Source: Candidatus Mesolinea sp. UBA5823
GTDB taxonomy: Bacteria > Chloroflexota > Anaerolineae > Anaerolineales > Anaerolineaceae
Length of the DNA: 11,810 nucleotides
Assembly: GCA_002417685.1 (NCBI GenBank)
Contig: DICP01000004.1
Coordinates: 1,227 to 13,036 of the forward strand
Reading direction: 5' to 3'
Positions 7,268-11,810 of this stretch are shown here, piece after piece (positions within the stretch are counted from its first letter, which is position 1; each line of letters starts with the position of its first letter). The notes beneath the pieces were generated by a model, which saw nothing but the letters and a program-made list of their open reading frames with translations, was not told the DNA's origin and did not search any database. Position numbers and translations under genes: made by a program.

Positions 7268-7539
7268 GCAGATCCTCCTTTTGTTGAGATAGATTAAATG
7301 TTTTCTGCTTGTTTCTGGTGAGATTAGCAGTTTACTTTTTTAGTATACCTCAAAATCAGGTTAACATAAGCTATAGATTTTATATAATTAATATCGACTA
7401 ACTACTCATTCGAAAAAACTTGACCGAGATAGCCAAAAGCGTAATTCTGTTGATAGATAGATTTCAAGCATTTTATTCCCGACCAGCTTACCTCCCTATC
7501 GGGTAAAATAAAAGCATAACTTACCTAAGGAGCCAAACC
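7268..7539. other. Divergent intergenic region between oxidoreductase operon and thiolase
   Basis: These 272 AT-rich bases separate two genes reading away from each other. They hold the two ribosome sites, the minus-strand TATACT at 7342-7347, and a TAAAAT at 7504-7509 that could be a thiolase -10 (no matching -35). CCCGA (7478-7482) and TCGGG (7499-7503) form a 5-bp inverted repeat just before it. I see no RNA gene and no ORF with coding character. Confidence 0.5.
7342..7347 (-). promoter_or_regulatory. Putative -10 of the oxidoreductase operon
   Basis: Read on the minus strand this is TATACT (5 of 6 consensus), 74 bases before the ferredoxin ATG. I see no good -35. The remaining leader is long enough for regulation, but I find no clear hairpin or riboswitch in it. 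Confidence 0.35.
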
Positions 7540-8748
7540 ATGAGTGAGGCAGTGTTGGTGGATGCCATCCGTACCCCTATCGGCAACCTGAATGGTGCCT
7601 TGGCAGCCGTACGTCCAGATGACCTGGCTGCTTTGGTGATTGCAGCCGTCGTAGAGCGCAATCATCTCGATCCTCACATTATTGATGAGGTATATATGGG
7701 TTGTGCCAACCAAGCCGGCGAGGATAACCGCAACGTAGCGCGTATGGCAACATTGCTGGCTGGCTTACCTCCAGAGATTCCGGCGTTGACGATCAACCGC
7801 CTGTGTGCTTCCGGTTTAGCTGCGGTCAACTTAGCTGCGCGGGCTATTCGCGCAGGCGATGGCGAAGTTTACATCGCCGGAGGCGTGGAGAGTATGAGCC
7901 GCGCGCCCTATGCGTTTTCCAAAAACACTGGCGGCGGTAACTTAATTGCTTACGATACAGCCCTTGGATGGCGCTTTGTCAACCCGCGCATGGAAGCGCT
8001 GTATGGCACTGACCCCATGGGCGTGACCGCTGAGAACATCGCCGAGATGACCGGCATCACCCGCCTGGTGCAAGATGAGTTTGCCCTCGCGAGTCATCAG
8101 CGGGCGGTGGCAGCGCAGGATAGCGGCAAATTTGCTGAAGAAATCCTGCCTGTCAGCATCCCTCAGCGCAAAGGTGACCCAGTGGTCGTCTCCCAGGATG
8201 AACGTCCGAGACGGGATACAAGCTTAGAGGCTCTCAGCCGCCTCAAACCGGCTTTCAAGCCCAATGGCACCGTCACCGCCGGTAACTCCTCCGGGCTCAA
8301 CGATGGGGCAGCCGCATTGTTGGTGATGAGCACAGAAAAAGCCCATGCTTTAGGCCTCAAACCGATGGCACGCTTTATTAGCAGCGGTGTCTCTGGGATC
8401 GAGCCACGCATCATGGGCTTAGGGCCTATTGAAGCTACCCGCCGAGCGCTGGCACGTGCCGGCTTGAAGATTGGTGATATTTCTCTGGCTGAGATCAACG
8501 AGGCTTTTGCGGTGCAAACCTTAGCTGTGATGCGCGATCTAGGCTTGCCCCATGAAATCACCAATGTTAATGGCGGGGCAGTTGCGCTCGGGCACCCTTT
8601 GGGCTGCTCTGGTGCGCGCATCCTTACCACACTGCTTTATGAGATGCGCCGGCGTGCTCCGCAGGAGAAACGCCCGTTTTATGGGCTGGCAACACTGTGT
8701 GTAGGCGTCGGGCAAGGCGAAGCTACCATTGTGGAATGGCTGGATTAA
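7540..8748 (+). CDS. Thiolase (acetyl-CoA / 3-oxoacyl-CoA acyltransferase)
   Basis: This cytoplasmic enzyme either condenses two acyl-CoAs or cleaves a 3-ketoacyl-CoA with free CoA. It has 402 residues, the normal length. The N-terminal half holds the nucleophile Cys89 in NRLCASG and GGVESMSRAPY. The C-terminal half holds NEAFA, GHPLGCSGAR (His352) and the second catalytic Cys387 in CVGVGQG. All catalytic residues are present. GCANQAGEDNRNVARM resembles 3-oxoadipyl-CoA thiolases (PcaF/PaaJ). The family is too uniform to fix the substrate from this, so I give no symbol. TAAGGAG sits 7 bases before the ATG. It is divergent from the VOR operon, which would supply branched acyl-CoA; shared control is possible but not shown. 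Confidence 0.93.
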   Translation: MSEAVLVDAIRTPIGNLNGALAAVRPDDLAALVIAAVVERNHLDPHIIDEVYMGCANQAGEDNRNVARMATLLAGLPPEIPALTINRLCASGLAAVNLAARAIRAGDGEVYIAGGVESMSRAPYAFSKNTGGGNLIAYDTALGWRFVNPRMEALYGTDPMGVTAENIAEMTGITRLVQDEFALASHQRAVAAQDSGKFAEEILPVSIPQRKGDPVVVSQDERPRRDTSLEALSRLKPAFKPNGTVTAGNSSGLNDGAAALLVMSTEKAHALGLKPMARFISSGVSGIEPRIMGLGPIEATRRALARAGLKIGDISLAEINEAFAVQTLAVMRDLGLPHEITNVNGGAVALGHPLGCSGARILTTLLYEMRRRAPQEKRPFYGLATLCVGVGQGEATIVEWLD

Positions 8749-8761
8749 GCATTAAATGCTT
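8747..8761. repeat. Palindrome AAGCATT-A-AATGCTT at the thiolase stop
   Basis: This perfect 7-bp inverted repeat begins inside the thiolase stop codon. It lacks a following T-run, so it is a weak terminator candidate or a chance palindrome. Confidence 0.3.
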
Positions 8762-8853
8762 GAGTAAACCAAGGGATAGGGGGATCTAAGTTTTGGCATA
8801 TATATTGCACGATTGGTTACAAGTCATTCTTTTGATAATAGGCTTGGCAATCG

Positions 8854-9975
8854 ATGAAAAATCAGACCTTCACGCCCGAAAGCGAACCAGAGCAGCACCC
8901 CAAAATCAAATTTACGCTTTTATATCTCACCGCAATCGCCCTGCTTGGCATCTCTGTTTATCTCATCATAGCCGGGGGTTCTAACGCTGAACCCACCCCG
9001 CATACACCATCGCCAACCCCTAGCAGAGCTTCTACCTTAGAATCCTTGCTCTATGCAGAGCTACCTAAGGCACTCGCAGCGCGAGAGCAAAGTGAGCTTA
9101 CGCTGGATAATATTCAATTTAACCAGATGAAAACACAAGCCTTACTTTGGATGACGGCAAGCGATGCAGAGACAGGCAAAGTTTTAGCACGCGAACCACA
9201 GGCCATCCTTGCTCTGTGGAATGAAGAAACTCAGCAGTGGGAGCTGACCTTTGCAAAGGAAGCCGGCTTCGAGGAGCTTTTGGCTGCCTCGGACTTTAAA
9301 GGTACGGAAGTTGCTGACCGATTTTTAGAGTATGATCCGCAGGCGATCACCACCGGGGTCACTTATGGGGGTTACTACCTGCCTTGGCAGGCTGGGCTTA
9401 CCAAACGCCTCACATGGTCGGTAGGGCATACTTCCTGTGCGAATGAGTATTGTTTACACGCCTTTGACTTTGCTGATGGGACAATGTTTCCGATTGCAGC
9501 TGCCAAAGCTGGTTATGTTTACCATTTTAAAGATACTTGTGCCAATGGAAATACCTCCTGCACCAATAGCATTACCATCCAAGATCGCACTACGACGCCT
9601 TACACCTACAACATTTATCTGCATATCGCGCAAGGCAGCGTGCCAGCCAATATCCGCCAAATCGGTACTTATGTTTTCCAAGGGCAAACGATTGCTACTG
9701 TAGATGACACCGGTTACAGCACCGGCAATCATGTGCATTTTATGGTGGTAGAACAAGGCACCTTGAACGCCTGCGTAAATTATTGTTGGGGGAAATCTGT
9801 CGATATCACCTTCCGCGACGTAAGCATCAATTGGGACCCAGTGACGCGCGGCGGCCGTCCGCGTCTCCCAGAGGAAGCCTCATGGTATGGCGGCCAAGGG
9901 CAGAAATATTACACCAGCGGAAATATCAATTTTTCACTCCGATATCGGCTCAACCTGCCAATAATCAACCGATAA
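8854..9975 (+). CDS. Membrane-anchored M23/LytM-type peptidase-like protein
   Basis: M23 enzymes are zinc peptidases that cut peptidoglycan cross-bridges, or inactive relatives that activate amidases. This 373-residue protein has a short cytoplasmic N-terminus, one membrane segment at about 19-41, a Pro/Thr linker (46-58), an unrecognised domain (about 60-165) and an M23-like domain (about 185-300). The latter shows CLHAFDFADG (200-209), YLHI (His257) and GYSTGNHVHF (His293, His295). The first ligand motif is HxxD (His202, Asp205) instead of the usual HxxxD, so zinc binding needs care; His192 is an alternative ligand. Cys pairs at 195/200 and 229/236 suggest disulfides outside the cell. It ends LNLPIINR. 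The ribosome site is weak. A GATAAT at 8834-8839 with TTGGTT 15 bp upstream is a possible promoter. It lies 117 bases before the HTH-Kelch gene. Confidence 0.75.
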   Translation: MKNQTFTPESEPEQHPKIKFTLLYLTAIALLGISVYLIIAGGSNAEPTPHTPSPTPSRASTLESLLYAELPKALAAREQSELTLDNIQFNQMKTQALLWMTASDAETGKVLAREPQAILALWNEETQQWELTFAKEAGFEELLAASDFKGTEVADRFLEYDPQAITTGVTYGGYYLPWQAGLTKRLTWSVGHTSCANEYCLHAFDFADGTMFPIAAAKAGYVYHFKDTCANGNTSCTNSITIQDRTTTPYTYNIYLHIAQGSVPANIRQIGTYVFQGQTIATVDDTGYSTGNHVHFMVVEQGTLNACVNYCWGKSVDITFRDVSINWDPVTRGGRPRLPEEASWYGGQGQKYYTSGNINFSLRYRLNLPIINR

Positions 9976-10009
9976 GACGCAAAGCTAATCTGGAAACGTC
10001 CTTAATAAA

Positions 10010-10044
10010 TTTGGGGTAAAAACAAATTAGTATGCCTCCCCAAA
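10010..10044. repeat. Inverted repeat TTTGGGG / CCCCAAA before the HTH-Kelch promoter
   Basis: A 7-bp perfect stem (10010-10016 with 10038-10044) has a 21-base loop. It begins 34 bases after the M23-like stop and ends 8 bases before a TATAAT. There is no T-run, so it is a poor terminator; its position fits an operator overlapping the -35 region. Confidence 0.35.
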
Positions 10045-10052
10045 AATTACTT

Positions 10053-10058
10053 TATAAT
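10053..10058 (+). promoter_or_regulatory. -10 element for the HTH-Kelch gene
   Basis: A perfect TATAAT lies 34 bases before the ATG at 10093, with AGGTGAG as ribosome site between (10077-10083). No good -35 is seen; TTAGTA at 10027-10032 is 20 bp away. The gene therefore probably has its own promoter. Confidence 0.5.
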
Positions 10059-10092
10059 TGCCTTACCTGCAATTTTAGGTGAGCAAACAACC

Positions 10093-11397
10093 ATGGAAAA
10101 TGTGCCACTTAGCGAACGTGAAATTGAAATCTTAGAGCTCGTCTCTCAAGGCAAGAGCAATAAAGAAATAGCAGCAGAGCTCTTTATTAGTGTAAATACG
10201 GTCAAAGTACATTTGGCGAACATCTTTACGAAAATTGATGTTTCTTCCCGAACCGAAGCGACTCTCTATGCTATTGAGCATGGGATTGTCGCCTCCCCAG
10301 CCAACACCTCAGCAGAGCCAGGAACTAACAACCAAAGTCAAGCTGAGGCAGTTGAGCCCACCCGTTTTCAGCTTTTTGTGCAAAAGTACTGGTGGGGCAT
10401 TGCACTTGCGGTACTGGTCCTCATTCTTGGGTTTTCTTCATTATTAGCCAACACCCCCTTGTTTGCTGCTCCAACGGAGACGCCCAACCCCTATCTTTCT
10501 GAGCTCTATGAGCAGCGTTGGCAGGAGCTAACCCCGATGCCTGTACCGCGTGCTGGGTTGGCAGCAGCCAGTTACAGCAACGGGATTTACGCGATTGCCG
10601 GTCAAACCTCCGAGGGTCCCACCAGCCTGGTGGAGCGCTATGACCCTCAAACCGATACCTGGACAAAGCTGGCAGATAAACCTACTGCTGTCAGCGAAGT
10701 CTCAGCCGTGGTGTTGGGAGAAAAAATCTACGTCCCAGGCGGTAAGCTCGCTAATGGACAAGTTACCAATTGCTTGGAGGTCTTTGACCCGCGCAAGGGC
10801 ACCTGGGAGAGCAAAGCAGAATTGCCACTGGCTGTGAGTGGTTATGCCTTGACAGCCTATGAAGGACAAATGTACCTTTTTGGCGGCTGGGATGGCAAGC
10901 AGGTAGTGGACCAAGCCTGGCGCTATGACCCCTTCAACGATGTCTGGCATGCAGCTTCGAACCTACCCTCTGCCCGCGCATATGCAACTGCGGCTGAAGT
11001 GAGCGGTAAGATTTTCGTGATGGGCGGTTGGGATGGCATCCAAGAATTACAGGAGAGCCTGAGTTTTGACCCTGCGCGTGACCTGGAAGGTGAGACAGCC
11101 TGGCAGAAGCAGATTGACCTGCCAGAGGCATGCGCCGGCTGCAGTGCTGAGAGCATTTCCGGGATGCTGTTTGTGGTTGGGACAAATGGCATTTGGCAGC
11201 TTAACTACCCCTACCTAGAGTGGATCCAGATCCCTTTCAACACTATTCCCGCGGGTCAGCATGGCTTTTCCTCTGTTATTAGTCCGGATGGTTATCTTTA
11301 CTTTATAGGCGGATGGGACGAGAATTCAATACCCTTAATCACTTTGTATCGGTTCAGGGTTGTGTATATGATTTCAGTTCCGAATGTGGTTAAGTGA
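10093..11397 (+). CDS. LuxR-type HTH / transmembrane / Kelch propeller protein
   Basis: This looks like a one-protein transmembrane regulator of 434 residues. Residues 4-62 are a GerE/LuxR-type helix-turn-helix: LSEREIEILELVSQGKSNKEIA, then NTVKVHLANIFTKIDVSSRTEA. A polar linker (about 65-98) leads to one membrane segment at about 99-120. After a short Pro/Thr stretch, residues about 142-422 form about six Kelch blades, with GG doublets (FGGWDG, MGGWDG, IGGWDE) and YDP...W strands. The last blade lacks its W-x-x-x-x-x-P strand, which the first stretch (RWQELTPMP, 142-150) could supply, closing a six-bladed ring. The HTH would be cytoplasmic and the propeller outside. The protein ends VYMISVPNVVK. 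LuxR HTHs normally sit at the C-terminus, after a receiver or ligand domain; here the HTH is N-terminal, as in ToxR/CadC. Domains are clear; the function is inferred. Confidence 0.85.
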   Translation: MENVPLSEREIEILELVSQGKSNKEIAAELFISVNTVKVHLANIFTKIDVSSRTEATLYAIEHGIVASPANTSAEPGTNNQSQAEAVEPTRFQLFVQKYWWGIALAVLVLILGFSSLLANTPLFAAPTETPNPYLSELYEQRWQELTPMPVPRAGLAAASYSNGIYAIAGQTSEGPTSLVERYDPQTDTWTKLADKPTAVSEVSAVVLGEKIYVPGGKLANGQVTNCLEVFDPRKGTWESKAELPLAVSGYALTAYEGQMYLFGGWDGKQVVDQAWRYDPFNDVWHAASNLPSARAYATAAEVSGKIFVMGGWDGIQELQESLSFDPARDLEGETAWQKQIDLPEACAGCSAESISGMLFVVGTNGIWQLNYPYLEWIQIPFNTIPAGQHGFSSVISPDGYLYFIGGWDENSIPLITLYRFRVVYMISVPNVVK

Positions 11398-11479
11398 AAG
11401 ACTGCAAGCAAAGTTTAATACACTATGCTATTTCGGTATATTCGACTCAGAAATTGCCATTTATTAACAATTCAAAGTA

Positions 11480-11701
11480 CTACCCCCATAATAATGTCTT
11501 CTGATTTGTCATTGTCCATCTGTCTCCATCAATAAATCAGAGAGCAATCTGAGACATGATGCTCATTCGGCAACACACCTACCCCTCTGGTACCTCTGCG
11601 ATTCTCTTGATTGGTCCGCTCTAAGCTGTTGGTGGTGCGAATCATCGCCTATACTGATGAAAAAGGACCCAATTCTTCTCCATAAGTTCTTCTACTGCTG
11701 C
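11480..11701 (-). pseudogene. Decayed C-terminal remnant of an IS256/Mutator-family transposase
   Basis: On the minus strand, four consecutive pieces in shifting frames line up with the C-terminus of IS256-type transposases. They are EELMEKNW...FHQYRR (about 11701-11645), IRTTNSLERTNQENRRGTRG then VGVLPNE (11642-11562), SCLRLLSDLLMETDG (11559-11515) and WTMTNQKTLLWG with a stop at 11480. RTTNxLERxNxExRRxTRxVGVxPNE followed by SCLRLxSxLLME is the family's signature, and the Glu of NSLER is about where the last DDE acid should be. Three frame changes (near 11645, 11560 and 11518) and the lack of the first 300 or so residues show it is dead. No intact reading frame longer than 39 codons remains. 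I could not find inverted repeats. Confidence 0.85.
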
Positions 11702-11736
11702 AAATTTACAGCATATAATTATTATATTTTTAAACA

Positions 11737-11765
11737 AAGCACCAGGAGTTTTCCTTCCGGTGCTT
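11737..11765 (-). terminator. Minus-strand terminator hairpin
   Basis: AAGCACC (11737-11743) pairs with GGTGCTT (11759-11765). The stem continues inward as AGGAG with CCTTC (one mismatch, one G-T pair) around a TTTT loop. On the minus strand it is followed by TGTTTAAAAATA, moderately T-rich. It probably ends a minus-strand gene lying to the right of the window. Confidence 0.55.
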
Positions 11766-11810
11766 GAGACGATTGCTTGAAATCGCCTAACGCTGTAAGT
11801 TCATCGGCAT

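Larger units (their letters stand above)
11398..11810. other. Gene-free right end of window
   Basis: No intact gene is visible here. The stretch contains the transposase remnant (11480-11701), a very AT-rich piece (about 11708-11737) and a hairpin (11737-11765). The first 80 bases after the Kelch gene hold no recognisable terminator and may include the eroded end of the insertion sequence. Beyond 11766 a minus-strand gene may enter from outside; the frame ending TAG at 11787-11789 is one option, but too little is present to call it. Confidence 0.5.

Noticed and set aside
8163..8630. Long minus-strand open frame (155 codons) inside the thiolase gene
   Set aside because: It lies wholly antisense to a gene with every catalytic motif of its family. 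Its translation is Arg/Pro/Ser/Ala-rich with no recognisable domain, as expected of an antisense shadow.
8793..8984. 63-codon plus-strand frame overlapping the start of the M23-like gene
   Set aside because: It has no ribosome site, overlaps the real gene in another frame and gives a composition without domain features.
11766..11810. Possible 3' end of a minus-strand gene entering from the right
   Set aside because: One frame ends at a TAG (11787-11789) and another stays open through the terminator hairpin. With only 45 bases I cannot choose or name a product.

Overview
The window looks like chromosomal DNA from an anaerobic bacterium, most likely Chloroflexota (Anaerolineae-like). This is an inference from gene content, not from a marker gene. 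The clues are secreted proteins with long Pro/Thr (PTPT) linkers, a ferredoxin-linked 2-oxoacid oxidoreductase, a LuxR-type helix-turn-helix fused to a Kelch propeller, and C-termini of the type hydrophobic-Pro-hydrophobic-basic. No rRNA, tRNA, CRISPR array or intact mobile element is visible.

Layout. At 67-282 (+) lies a small YtxH-like membrane protein. Convergent to it is a minus-strand pair, read from 3446 down to 325: a LytR-CpsA-Psr (LCP) lipoprotein, then a secreted lysozyme-fold (SLT) transglycosylase-like protein. Both end in Pro/Thr-rich tails. Upstream of the pair, at 3557-4438 (-), is a multi-pass membrane protein with a bacterial PH domain. A rho-independent terminator near 4504-4539 separates it from the operon 7267-4564 (-). 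That operon encodes a complete four-subunit 2-oxoacid:ferredoxin oxidoreductase in the order delta (2[4Fe-4S]), alpha, beta, gamma, with overlapping or nearly touching genes. The alpha subunit is of the VorB (branched-chain 2-oxoacid) type. A 272-bp AT-rich divergent region separates this operon from a plus-strand thiolase (7540-8748). Next come a membrane-anchored M23/LytM-type metallopeptidase-like protein (8854-9975) and a LuxR-HTH / transmembrane / Kelch-propeller protein (10093-11397). The last 400 bases hold a decayed, several-times frameshifted C-terminal piece of an IS256/Mutator-family transposase (11480-11701, -) and a minus-strand terminator (11737-11765).

How the genes fit together. 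The metabolic centre is acyl-CoA chemistry. The oxidoreductase oxidatively decarboxylates 2-oxoacids to acyl-CoA while reducing ferredoxin, and the divergent thiolase condenses or cleaves acyl-CoA / 3-ketoacyl-CoA. The flanks are envelope genes: two probable wall-acting enzymes (SLT and M23), an LCP protein whose key residues look altered, a PH-domain membrane protein, and a single-polypeptide candidate sensor whose DNA-binding domain would be cytoplasmic and whose Kelch propeller would be outside. The HTH-TM-Kelch protein beside the M23 protein is the most unusual item. A regulatory link between these two is only a hypothesis from adjacency.
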